The notes under the pieces: model-generated
Database searches by the model: none
The model's input: only the letters and a program-made list of their open reading frames with translations
Told to the model about the DNA's origin: nothing
Translations under genes and position numbers: made by a program
Assembly: GCA_036346225.1 (NCBI GenBank)
Contig: JARFIW010001215.1
Span: 2,862,501-2,926,500, forward strand
Source of the DNA: Platerodrilus igneus
Taxonomy: Eukaryota > Arthropoda > Insecta > Coleoptera > Lycidae
Length of the DNA: 64,000 nt
Direction: 5' to 3'
In this document: piece after piece, positions 1 through 10,128 of the stretch
Position numbering within the stretch: position 1 is the first letter of the stretch
How the letters are laid out: each line of letters begins with the position of its first letter

Positions 1-82
1 TTTCGTGGTTTTTATGATATCTACATGAGGTATTCCACCTTTGTGACAGTATATGACCTTAAATAACCTTATAATCATAGCA

Positions 83-85
<3 letters not shown>

Positions 86-114
<29 letters not shown>
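86..114. repeat. (TA)n microsatellite
   Basis: Uninterrupted TA dinucleotides, followed a few bases later by the start of an LTR at 121. The LTR element may have inserted into this TA-rich site. Confidence 0.9.
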
Positions 115-120
<6 letters not shown>

Positions 121-1219
121 TGCTATGATAATAGAATAGTTTAGGGGTAGGTTAAGTCATGAAGGTCGTAGAATAAATAAAAACAACGTCCACTTTAAGT
201 AAGGCACACAATTTCAGAAATTATCAGAACAAATTGGTCACCCTACATATTGTTAATTGAGAGCACACTGTATATAAAATACACGGGATTAAATGCATGA
301 GAACATAAAGAGGTCTAAGAGTAGTTTACAAGTAAAGATAAGATTTTAAAACGCAACAAATTGCATCAAAATCACTTCACCGAGAAACCTAGATAAATTG
401 GCATTGCAAAGATGTAACAATTGCGTTAAAAATATCATCGTACACGCATTCTAAATAATTCATTATTATAAAATCGTTACGTAACTGGAAGAAATCACAT
501 TTGTTCAAAAATCCAATATTCTGTAGAAATAAACAAGCACCAGGCGACTCAATTTAGGCGATAAAATTTAACAAACATCAGAATACGTGAGTTAATAGAA
601 GGCAAAAGTTGGAAATTCTCAAATAATACCACGATATGCGGGAGGCGTACATGACCGTCAAGTCATGCATTGAAAGATTAAACTAAATAATTGGCAAAAA
701 TCGCAAGGTATGCGAGATAAGCAGAAGTATCGTTCCAGAATGTAAATAAGCCAATGAAATCAGGTAGAGGTAGGCCTTATATATATGATAGTGACGGAGC
801 GACAGTTTAGTCCATATTCAAACTGGGCAAAGACTATATTCAAAAGTGTTAAGAACTTACGTAACCAGTGAAGCAAAAATCAAAGTAAATCAAAGTTAAA
901 AAGTGCGAAAATAAGCCGATCTATAATTAGACGTAAGTAACCCGACTTCATTAAAATCCATTTCTAATATCAATAAATCCGGACTTTCAATCTGGACTTT
1001 AATTTTGGTTCTTAGTATAGACTTTTAATTTCGACCTTCTACTGGCGACATATTTTGATTGAGATGACTCTAATTTGGGGTATTTAAGACGACTTTAATT
1101 TGGGACTACAAAATTTGAACGTACTCAAACTTTGGAGATAGTAAAAATGAAAGTATTGTAATTTGGACATATTCTGACTTGGTACGATTTTAATTGGAAA
1201 CAATTTATGGGGCAGGCAG

Positions 1220-1270
<51 letters not shown>

Positions 1271-1378
1271 AATACCAACGGACGCCGGAATACTTATACT
1301 TAGTATGCCAGTGCCAAGGTTAGAAGGATCTCTTTATTAGTAGCGTAAAAGAACAGGAATGGTAGGTTTCATTATAAG
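121..1378 (+). mobile_element. 5' LTR of a gypsy-type element (LTR-0)
   Basis: Begins TGCTATGATAATAG, the same terminus as the LTR at 40677, and ends directly before a primer-binding-site-like sequence at 1379. The rest is AT-rich and diverged from the 36-46 kb LTRs, so it is probably a sister subfamily. It contains a long TA microsatellite. No matching 3' LTR is visible; the element is cut off near 3.3 kb by the next duplication. The right boundary is inferred from the primer-binding site. Confidence 0.55.
1221..1268. repeat. (TA)n microsatellite inside LTR-0
   Basis: A run of about 24 TA units. It generates a spurious Tyr-Ile repeat reading frame on the minus strand. Confidence 0.95.
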
Positions 1379-1398
1379 TGGCGACTCAGAAGTGGGGC
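1379..1398 (+). promoter_or_regulatory. primer-binding site of LTR-0 element
   Basis: TGGCGACTCAGAAGTGGGGC follows the LTR. It has the TGGCGAC start and GTGG core seen in the primer-binding sites at 37388 and 41740, as expected where a tRNA 3' end primes minus-strand synthesis. Confidence 0.55.
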
Positions 1399-1585
1399 TC
1401 GATTGCAGAAGAAGTCAACCTGACTGGTACTGGTAGTGTTATAAAAGTTATATATTATAAATAAAATAAAGATTCGCCGTTTTTTGTAGTTTTAAGTTAG
1501 TTAAGTTAGCGTATAGGCGGGGCCCATTGTCGTAAATACCATTTAAAATAAAACCAAATTTAATTTGAACGGCGAGATGTAAAGG

Positions 1586-3254
1586 ATGAGCAAGCCGGAA
1601 CAATTCCGTGCGAGGTCAGGAAGGAAAAATGGCGTGGAAGCGAATCAATCAAGGAGACAAGCAGATAAGATTCGAATGGAAACGGAGAATATTGGGGTCG
1701 AGATGCAGATTGGTGAAGGAATAATACAGATGGGTTATGAACGGGATGAACAGATCGAGACTGTGGCGTTGGTGGAACCGATTAGACCAGCGTGTGATAA
1801 AGAAAAACGAAAACGAGGAAACAATATGGACATGATTTTAATGAGGTTAATGGAGGGCCAGATTTTCTAGATAGAGTTAAGAGAGAGGACACTATGTAGA
1901 CGACTTTGAACAGAAAATGGAAGCCAAGGTAGAGGATATGGTCAGAGTAGTCCAACAGAATTTGAACGATTTTGTAATTGAGATAAATAAAGAAATGAAT
2001 GAGAACATTGATATATGCGGAGAAGTGTCCATGGACGATGTAGCTGGAGTCAGGAAAGCGATGGCCGTGTTGATGAAAAGCATGATCAGAACCACAAGAA
2101 AACTATGGATGTCAGCAGTGAGATCAAGATAGATGAGATGAATTTTAGAAGGGACCTTTGGAAACTATGGACAAGATGAAAGAGGTCCGGTTAAGTACGT
2201 CGGTAAATGAAAATTTTGATACGATCAAAGAAACTGTAAAATTGGTACAACAAAAGGTGAACTTAATGTAATAGGGAAAAATTAATACGTGTTTGAGTTT
2301 GTACGCTTTTAGAATAAGTTTGAAGAGAGAAAATTGGAGCAACCCATGATCTTCTTGGACAAGTTGGATGAAGCAATAAAAACAGAACCGGAACACATAA
2401 GAATTCAAAAGTGAGCGCGACGTTACACGGTCGTCCTGAAAAATAGCATTGCTTAATAGAAAGAGATTACAGCTCATACGCACAATTTCGAAAAATGTTC
2501 ACAGAGCAGTATTGGGGAAATACACAGCAGATGGGCGTACGCATGAACTTACTTTCAGGGAAATATGGAAATGGAAACGGAAACCGGGAGGAATATGTGA
2601 TCGGGAAATACAATCAGGCTCAATATTTGATTCCGGAGATGCCGGAACAACACAATTCAATTTTTGGTGACGCACTTAGAAAACGAGGTAACTAGAACCG
2701 TAGCAGTTCAAAACATTAAAGAAATTTTAAAAACTTTTAAGGAATTGTGACATAATTCTGGGGGCACACGAAAACACGGCTAAATTTAGAAGACAAAACG
2801 AAACTCTTGAAAGGGTAATGGTACCGTATCAACAGAATTACAGACCAGGGAACGGACGAATTTTGTAAATAGCTTTGAAAAAAGCAACTATAGGCCGACT
2901 CTGAGGAATCAGCGATACTCAGACCGGACTTTTAGAAATGACCACCAGGACCGAAGCAAAGGATCATAGAGAAGCAACGACAATTGGGGTAGATTCGAAA
3001 CTGATCACTGAAAGGATGTATACCAGGACAGGACGTCTATGATTGAACACCAGAACCGTAGACATGAACGAACACAAGGGAGGTTGAACCGTGGTTGGAA
3101 TCAAAACAATCACGAGAATCGTGAAATGTGGTTAGACCAGGCAATAACTCAAGACGCGCGAATCCAAAGGGTTAAGGCAAAGGATCCGAAGCGGAAGAAG
3201 GAAGAAGACATATTGAAGTTGTACAGCTGCACCCTGAAGCATCTGACGGGTTAA
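1586..3254 (+). pseudogene. gag pseudogene of the LTR-0 gypsy-type element
   Basis: Broken gag of an LTR retrotransposon. An initial frame at 1586-1870 (starts MSKPEQFRAR) is followed by a coiled-coil-like frame at 1917-2132 (MEAKVEDMVRVVQQNLNDF). A segment at 2495-2695 with FTEQYWGNTQ, GKYGNGNGNREEYV and YLIPEMPEQ is colinear with the gag segment (HFWRGQ, GKYNHDRGITRELYA) of the 36-46 kb elements. A basic Arg/Asn-rich tail at 3039-3254 would be the nucleic-acid-binding end. Several frameshifts and stops separate these blocks. Protease and reverse transcriptase are missing; homology ends just before the inverted duplication at 3330. Confidence 0.6.
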
Positions 3255-3320
3255 AAAACGTCAATTTATAAATATGACAGATGTACAGTTAGAAATAATA
3301 GTGATTAGCATTCGGAATTA

Positions 3321-3720
3321 TTAAAAGGGCGGTTGTTGCGTTCTTTTTTCATTAATTAATCGAATAAGCCGCTCTTTCTGCTTCCAACGAAACTGGGTCA
3401 CTCCATCGTCGGCACTGTCGCTCTTTATGCGATAGGTAGCCATACAGTTGTTAAACGCTATGCTAACCATTTCTACACCGTCTTTGCCAGCAGCGCTAAC
3501 GGTTGCATTTTTATGTCTGTTGCTCCTCAAGTGTGTGGCATACGTAGTCTTTTTCACTTCCAAATCGCATACTTTACACAGAATTCGTGGTTGTTTCGGA
3601 CAAGACCCTTGAACAGCTGGCAGAGCTGAACGTTTACGGCTTAATGACATACCGTGCTGTTCTTCCTTGTGTCGCAGTAAGTTGTCCATTCTCGTAAAAG
3701 CGATACCGAAAGATTCACAG
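3321..3720 (-). pseudogene. Polinton-like DNA polymerase N-terminal fragment (left copy)
   Basis: Minus-strand frame with a degenerate C2H2-like motif (FTRMDNLLRHKEEQHG) followed by a better one (CKVCDLEVKKTTYATHLRSN, then RHKNA). Next comes a region with FNNCMATYRI and KERLIRLINEK. I associate this order with the N-terminal end of the large protein-primed type B DNA polymerases of arthropod Polinton/Maverick elements; that attribution is from memory of the family. The open part is 122 codons. It stops where the left duplication arm ends, whereas the right copy continues. No polymerase or exonuclease catalytic motif is present, so this is a non-functional fragment. Confidence 0.55.
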
Positions 3721-3805
3721 TTTTAGTACTTTGCTGCTGACGGATGTATAAGATTAACCCTGGACGATGTCACTCCACGACATTTGTTCTGGTGCCGTTT
3801 GACAG

Positions 3806-4106
3806 TTAATTTACATTTCCAATGCTCCACCCGAAGGTACTACATTGGTCAGGAGGCGAGTTTTTTGTTGCCTGGAAATTTAGAATTTTGCCGAACCCTT
3901 GCCGTTCCAGGCAAGGTAGGGATCTTTAACGTGCGTGACAACACTCACACACGGGACCTCCATTTAACCTCTCATCCCAACAAGGACGTAATTTTTGTGA
4001 AAAATGCTCACCTGTCATTTTTCAAGCAGTCGGCCGTGTCGGGATTTGAACCCGGGACCTTGGAATCCGTAGTCTTACGTGTACTACATTGATCCACGGC
4101 GACGCC
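3806..4106 (-). mobile_element. tRNA-derived SINE, copy 1
   Basis: 301 bp between direct repeats GGTGCCGTTTGNCAG (3791-3805 and 4107-4121). On the minus strand it starts with a tRNA-like head whose B box reads GGTTCAAATCC, then a body shared with four other copies in the window. The right arm of the inverted duplication has an empty site at about 7388-7402, so this insertion came after the duplication. Confidence 0.88.
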
Positions 4107-4804
4107 GGTGCCGTTTGTCAGCATTTTTTCAGGTATAGGAAGCACCACAAAAGCTGCAATTAAAAATATTTTCGAACAACATTTTTCTTCGACCAGCTTC
4201 CAAGGAGTATGAATTATAACTAAAACTTTACATGTAGTAAATCAATTTAAACCTTTTGAATGGAAAGTTAATAAAATGCTTTAAACATTTACTAAGGGTA
4301 TATCATAATTGTTGTCTACAGTATAGTTACTAATAAAACAATTTAATTTGAAATAACTTCTACGTCATATTTTTAGAAATGGTAGACTTGTATATTTTCT
4401 AAATGAATCACCAAGCGAAAGTATATGCTTAGTGTTATTAAATTTAAACATTCGGTTCTTAATTTACGAGCGTGGTTAATTATTATTTAAAGTCTGATTT
4501 GTTTTAAATAAAGAAATCGAAAAATTGACTAGATTCAATGATTCACTCATTGCTGAAGCATTAATTTGAACAATTTGTATCTCATTTGTTAAACGCAAAC
4601 CACGTATAAGCTTATCAACGTTGTCAACGGTCTTGCTATAATTACCAATACAACGTCAGTTTTGTAAATTGTTTGGAAGTGAAACTTTGTTTTCCCCTAA
4701 TACTAGTAATGTTTAATTGTATTTACCGGAATTAAAAATTGCCGTCGGCCTTACTGGTCATTTTGAAAAAAATCCCGTACAACTTTCTAAGATACTATTA
4801 ACCG

Positions 4805-5102
4805 TTCATTTACATTTCCAATGCTCCACCCGTACGTACTACACCAGGAGGTGAATTTTTTGTTGCCTGGAAATTTAGAATTTTGCTGAACCCTTGCCGT
4901 TTCAGGCAAGGTAGGGATCTTTAACGTGCGTGACAACACTCACACACGGGACCTCTATTTAACCTCTCATCCGAACGAGGGCGTAATTTTTGTGAAAAAT
5001 GCTCACCTGCCATTTTTCAAGCAGTCGGCCGTGTCGGGATTTAAACCCGAGACCTTGGGATCCGTAGTCTTACGCTTAATACATTGATCCACGGCGACGT
5101 CT
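4805..5102 (-). mobile_element. tRNA-derived SINE, copy 2
   Basis: 298 bp flanked by the perfect 15 bp direct repeat AGATACTATTAACCG (4790-4804 and 5103-5117). It lies in the left arm at the same position as copy 3 in the right arm, so both descend from one insertion that preceded the duplication. Confidence 0.9.
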
Positions 5103-5184
5103 AGATACTATTAACCGCGTAATCGCCCAAGGCAGCAATTATCGTAAGTAAAACATTTTGTTCGGCGCATGCTAAATGGTTATC

Positions 5185-6153
5185 CATATGCATAAGACAA
5201 TGACCAAATCCTCCACGGTCCATCCTTCACGTTTTCAAATTCGAAACGTTAAATTCCTCAATATGAGTGCTGATTACTCAATTTTGTAAAACCATTTAAT
5301 TAAATGAATCAGATCAATATAAAAGATTTATTTAAAAGATACAGCAATTTTAAAAAATATTTATACAATATTTATAGTTATTACTATTTCTATGCTCCTG
5401 TCTGCCGACAAAACCATTTCCAACTTCCTCGAATTCGTAATGGCGCATTTTTTTAAAAATTACTCTATTATTGAGTTAAATCTAAATAAAAATGCAGAGG
5501 TGTTTTGCTGTTAGATTTTTGAATATTAAAATATTATGCGGGTCTTTGTTGGAGCTAATAATTGATTTCGATTCCCCAGGAAATTCTATACTAATTTGAT
5601 AGCTTATGCGATGGGTTTATCTCAATAGACAGAGCAATACTGTTTTAAAATTAAAGATAAACGTATGATTTGTAAAAGGTTGATCTGTAAATCAGTAAGG
5701 GTTGTCGATTTAAAAAAAAATCCGGACGATTTGAGAACCTGCGGAAAACACAATAATAATTGATATCTTACATGACGGAGCTATATTAAAAATACCCCTA
5801 AGAGCAATTTTTATAAAAAAATCTAAAAATGCTGTTGGTGGTTAAATACAAAAAGGTAAAACCCACTTTAAAACAATTGTAAGCGTTACTTTTCCAGTCA
5901 AGGCATGCATATAACACCGATTAACATAATAGGAAGCTGCACACGCTCGACCGTCAGCATAAAAGGCGAGGAAGCCATGTTCCAGAGCATTAGTTGTCAA
6001 AGCATCTTCGAGTTGATCAAAATTACAAGTTAGAGATGGATTTTTTCTGTTGACGTTACAAGTGATGTAAGAATACCATTATGTTTTGAGAAACTAGTAG
6101 GTAAGACCACCTATGCGCTAGGTAAATTTACACCAAATTTTCACCAGAGAAAC
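5185..6153. other. spacer between the inverted arms, nothing recognised
   Basis: AT-rich sequence with no coding frame, tRNA or repeat I recognise. It is the single-copy loop of the inverted duplication. Confidence 0.6.
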
Positions 6154-6337
6154 ATGTATGTTTTGGATATCCAGGGTTTCCAGTACAAGTCAAGCGATTT
6201 TTTGTGAAAGAAATAGCTGTACTGATTGTAGGAACGGACGAATTTTGACACGAAATTCTGCATATGCCGTTAAGAAGTGAAAACTTGGATGAGGATTTCC
6301 GAAGGCATAACGATTTTTGCAAAAATCACCTATACTA
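6154..6337 (+). pseudogene. fragment of an unnamed Polinton-associated-type gene (DIQGF motif)
   Basis: Starts at an ATG reading MYVLDIQGFQYKSSDF. A one-base frameshift leads to VKEIAVLIVGTDEF, a stop, then HMPLRSENLDEDFRRHNDFC. I recall proteins with an initial D-I/V-Q-G-F motif followed by KEIA as common, uncharacterised arthropod proteins near viral-like or Polinton DNA; I cannot name a function. The fragment ends exactly where the right inverted arm begins, so the rearrangement cut through the gene. The link to the nearby polymerase fragment is inferred from position. Confidence 0.4.
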
Positions 6338-7786
6338 TCAGGTCAACCATTTAGCATGCGCCAAACAAAATGTTTTACTTACGATAATTGATGTCTTGGG
6401 CGACTACGCGGTTAAGAGTATCAGGGCGGCTTCGTGGCGTAGTTGGTATGCATGTGACTACTAAGTTCAAGGACCAGGGTTCGAATCCCGACACGGTCCA
6501 CTTAAAAAATGTTAGAGGGGCATTTTTCATAAAAATACGCCCTCGTTCGGTTGAGAGGTAAAAAGGTGGTCCCGTGTGTGAGTGTTGTCACGCATTTTAA
6601 AGATCCCTACATTGCTTGGATCAGCAAGGGTTCGGCAAATTTCAAAATTTTTCAGGTAAAAAAACTCGCTTCCTGGCCAATGTAGTACCTTCGGGTGGAG
6701 AATTGAAAAATCACATGTAAGGTTAATAGTATCTTGGAAAGTAGTGGAATTTTTTCAAAATGACGGCAATTTTTAATTCTGGTAAATACAATGAAACATA
6801 ACTAGTATTAGGGGAAAATAAAATTTCACTTCCAAACAATTTACAAAACTGACCTCGTATTAGTAATTATAGCGAGGACAGCCGACAACGTTGATAAGCT
6901 TATACGTGGTTTGCGTTTAACAAATGAGATTCAAATTGTTCAAATTAATGCTTCAGCAATGAGTGAATCATTGAATCTAGTTAAGTATTTGGTTTCTTTA
7001 TTTAAAACAAATAAGATTTTAAATAATAATTAACCACGCTCGTAAAATGAGAACCTAATGGCTAAATTTAATAACACTAAGCATGAACTTTCGCTTTGTG
7101 ATTCATTTAGAAAATATACAAGTCTACCATTTCCAAAAATATGACGTAGAAGTTATTTAAAATTAAATTGCTTATTTGTAACTATCGTGTAGACTACGAT
7201 TATGATATACTCTTAGTAAACGTTCAAAGCGTTTTATTAAGTTTCCCTTCAGAAGGTTTAAATTGATTTACTACATGTAAAGCTTTAGTTATAATTCATT
7301 CTCCTCGAAAGCTGGTCGATAAAAAATGCTGTCCGAAAATATTTTTAATTGCAAGTTTTATGGTGCTTTCTATACCTGAAAAAATGTCCTCAAACGGTCC
7401 CAGAATAAATGTCGTGGTGTAACATCGTCCAGGGTTAATCTTATACATCCGTCAGCAGCAAACTTACTGCGACACAAGGAAAAACGTTCGGCTTCGCCAG
7501 CTGTTGAAGGGTCTTGTCCGAAACTACCACGAATTCTGTGTAAAGTATGCGATTTGGAAGTGAAAAAGACTACGTATGCCGCATACTTGAGGAGCAACAG
7601 ACATAAAAATGCAACAGTTACCGCTACTGGCAAAATGGTGTAGAAATGGTTAGCACAGCGTTTACCAATCGTATGGCTAGTTATCGCATAAAGAACGACA
7701 GTGCCGACGATGGAGTGACCGACTTTCTTTGGAAGCAGAAAGAGCGGCTTATTCGATTAATTAATGAAAAAAGGGCACAACAGCAA
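6338..7786 (+). repeat. right arm of large inverted duplication
   Basis: Mirror copy of 3330-5184. It contains SINE copy 3 and the zinc-finger coding segment, and lacks SINE copy 1. Coding sequence continues past the outer end of the arm to about 8035, so the left arm is the truncated one. Confidence 0.85.
6423..6720 (+). mobile_element. tRNA-derived SINE, copy 3
   Basis: 298 bp between direct repeats GGTTAANAGTATC (6410-6422 and 6721-6733). The internal RNA polymerase III promoter is intact by sequence: A box TGGCGTAGTTGG (6435-6446) and B box GGTTCGAATCC (6478-6488). The body is colinear with the other copies and ends after ACCTTCGGGTGGAG. Confidence 0.92.
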
Positions 7787-8035
7787 TAAAAGTTAATTTT
7801 GAACTCTACGGCATCTACACAAAAATGAGAGAAGAGACTTCCGATGTGAAATCCTTTAACACAAAAAATATGGTATAACATCTTCTAGTAATCTGGAGAA
7901 TATGTACGAATTCTTAAGCAAAGCCATGAGAACAAAATCAGAGGAATTTGAAACACATGGGTCCGGTTCGTCTTTGGAAAAGGTGCTCTATTTAGAAATA
8001 AATATTAATAAGTATAACCCGATGTGAGGAGTTCT
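7459..8035 (+). pseudogene. Polinton-like DNA polymerase N-terminal fragment (right copy)
   Basis: Same gene piece as 3321-3720, opposite strand. It keeps the CKVCDLEVKKTTYA zinc-finger segment and extends further. After the LIRLINEKRAQ stretch come frames with FELYG-like residues, DVKSFNTKNM, a GSGSSLEKVL-like block and LEININKYNPM before a TGA. These blocks follow the order I know from arthropod Polinton-type polymerase N-termini (LEININKxNP before the catalytic part). Frameshifts and stops break the frame, and the sequence ends before any polymerase motif. Confidence 0.55.
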
Positions 8036-8852
8036 AGGTTAAGAATAAAAATTGTAAATATGTATTTAGAAATGTGGTTTACAAAATTTAAACAGCATTA
8101 GTAAAAATTGTCTAATAAAAAGTTTTAAGAATGGTTTTTGGATTTGTTTTAGGCATGACCTGCAGGAAAGTTATAATTTAGCGTGAATCTAGATATAAAA
8201 CAAGTGAATAAAAAACCAATAAAGTGTTGAAAAGTTATGTTAAAAATTCTTGGAAATCTTAAGGCTCTAAGGAAAAGTTTGTTAGTCGAAGAAAACTCTT
8301 ACCTAGTTTGGATATGAATGTACCCGAGCAAGGAGGGAAGCAAGGAGGAAATTCCTCCTACAAGGAGAAGAGCAAGAAGGAAATCCCTCCCAGTAGATCC
8401 TCCTTATGGAAATTTACATGTAAAACCTAGATTAGATGGTGACACGGTGCGGTGGCGCTGCGCTCGGACCATCCAATCCTACTACTAATATCGCAACTTT
8501 AGAACCCGAGCTACCTGTGTCCCACTACCCCTGAAGAATGTCGCTTTAGAGTTCTGGTTTAGATGCACTCCTGCTTCCAATTATGTACAAGAAATTTGAT
8601 ACAATTTCACGCTCTAAAACTGAATAATGTAGTAAATGATTATCTACTAAAACTCCTAATTAGATCTAGAATACCACAAATTTGAACTTATCTAACAAAT
8701 GATCTTGCAAATTTGGAAGATCATTAATTCCATGTCATCGAAGTATACCAATTAATGTTTACATCCGGTCTCAAAGATGCCATATGTTTTGGTGTTTTCC
8801 ATATTAACTTTATATTGTTGAGGATATGGTTCCATACTCTTGAACGGTTGCT
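8036..8852. other. non-coding stretch with GGAGG palindromes
   Basis: No gene recognised. 8330-8403 is rich in AAGGAGG/CCTCCTT motifs, including AGGAGGAA (8343-8350) opposite TTCCTCCT (8352-8359) with a one-base loop. Confidence 0.6.
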
Positions 8853-9244
8853 TGCTATCGTTCTAGTGGGCGGCGTCTGAAAGCATGTAGGCTTGGCTTG
8901 ATTGTTTGTTTAATAGGTATAAGTAACAAGATAATTATAAGTTTCATAAATACATAAAAATAAAAGTGATATAGTTAAAATTGTATGATTTTAATAGTTT
9001 GAAGCAGTTCGGAAGATTTCGGTAATCTTCAGAATCTTTCGGAAGGCTTCGTGGTTGCTTGTGGCACCAAAATAAACTTAAACACTTATTGAATGAATGT
9101 ATCTACAGTTTAAAGGCGGTGCAAAAGTCTTCGGTTGTCTTCGGGAGGCTTCGGACTATGCTTACGAGGCCAAGTGGGAACTTGAATAACGGTAGTTGGA
9201 AAATATTTACAGTTTGAGGAGGTCTAGACGTTTTCGGCCATTTT

Positions 9245-9795
9245 CGGAACTCTTCAGAAGGCTTCGTGTTTCATTTGTGGGACAACGTTAGGTTACAAAG
9301 AGTTCATCATCATTAGGTCTTCAGTCCTAGAACTGGTTAGACGCGTACCATCATTGTTTCCTATTCTGAACTAACCTACAGATTTTCCTGAAATATGCAC
9401 AGTTTGCATCTATAACTGTCTGATCTAGGTCTACATCTACCTCTTTTTTCCTATCTCTGCTTGTAATATATCACATACTATTCCCCAAAAATGCCTTAGA
9501 ACGTATTCCGCCCTACTATTTCTCTTTTTCCCCAGATATCCTTGTTCCCATACTATTTCTGTAACTTACAAAGAGTTATGATATGAAATTAAAAACTATT
9601 AATTGACAATATATACAAGTATAGAGGGTTCAGAAGTCTTCGGTTGTATTCGGAAGGCTTTGTGTTGTACAGGTGGGACAACGTAAAGTTGCAAAGAATT
9701 ATGATATGAAATTAAAACTACTAATTGAACATATATGCAAGCATAGAGTGGTTCAGATGTTTTCGGTTGTCCTTGGAACTCTTCGGACGTCTTCG
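9245..9795. repeat. tandem units of about 130 bp in the foldback arm
   Basis: Two successive units (about 9245-9640 without the 9305-9565 insertion, then 9655-9795). Each has GGCTTCGTGTT, a GGGACAACGT block, AATTATGATATGAAATTAAAA, an ACAAGTATAGAG block and a TTCAGAAGTCTTCGG-like end. The right arm holds one unit in inverse orientation. Confidence 0.65.
9305..9565 (-). mobile_element. 261 bp insertion with 12 bp target duplication
   Basis: Flanked by TTACAAAGAGTT at 9293-9304 and 9566-9577. It interrupts the foldback arm; the other arm lacks it. The opening TCATCATCATTAGGTCTTCA followed by CCTAGAACTGGTTAGACGCG resembles a ubiquitous arthropod dispersed repeat that I associate with LINE 3' ends or SINEs. 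Strand is uncertain. Confidence 0.65.
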
Positions 9796-10012
9796 TGTTA
9801 GTGGTGCTTTAAGCCTCGTCGAGTGCGTCGCCGTTGAACTCTACGGGGGTGTTGCTTCGAAAGTAGAGTTGATAGACGCAATCACAATAACGACTTGTCG
9901 GTGAAGTATGGAACAGAACTTAACGTCCATACGTAGTTTGTTAACTATTGAATGATGAATTATAGTGACGTGCCCTAGATACGGCGGCGGACAGTGTCAC
10001 CGTCGGAGAATA

Positions 10013-10128
10013 CGCAGGCTATGGGGAGCACTGCGCGCTGAAATATAGCAGGTTATGGAGAGCACTGCTCGCTGGAAGTTTTGCTGGCTATGGGGAACAC
10101 TGCTAGATGATTCCTTAGCTATCGTGAG
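10013..10128. repeat. short tandem repeat, about 35 bp period
   Basis: Three to four copies of GCAGGCTATGGGGAGCACTGC with substitutions, separated by 13-14 bp, in the loop of the foldback element. Confidence 0.75.

Larger units (their letters stand above)
3330..5184 (-). repeat. left arm of large inverted duplication
   Basis: Reverse complement of 6338-7786 by eye, including the zinc-finger coding segment, the spacer and SINE copy 2. This arm is longer because it alone carries SINE copy 1. Similarity to the right arm fades inward of about 5184 and outward of about 3330. Confidence 0.85.

Noticed and set aside
1084..1278. Minus-strand frame with a Tyr-Ile repeat
   Set aside because: Produced by the TA microsatellite.
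3784..4092. 102-codon plus-strand frame
   Set aside because: Lies antisense across SINE copy 1 and the end of the duplication arm; no independent support.
6423..6500. Apparent tRNA gene (A and B boxes)
   Set aside because: The same head with the same body occurs five times with target duplications, and the cloverleaf does not continue to a normal tRNA end; it is the SINE promoter.
3321..8035. A complete Polinton or virus-like element
   Set aside because: Only N-terminal polymerase pieces and one short gene fragment are present; no polymerase core, integrase, ATPase, protease or capsid genes.
10013..10128. CRISPR-like spaced repeats
   Set aside because: Units are imperfect, only three to four in number, spacers are similar to each other, and the genome is eukaryotic; it is a tandem repeat in a foldback loop.
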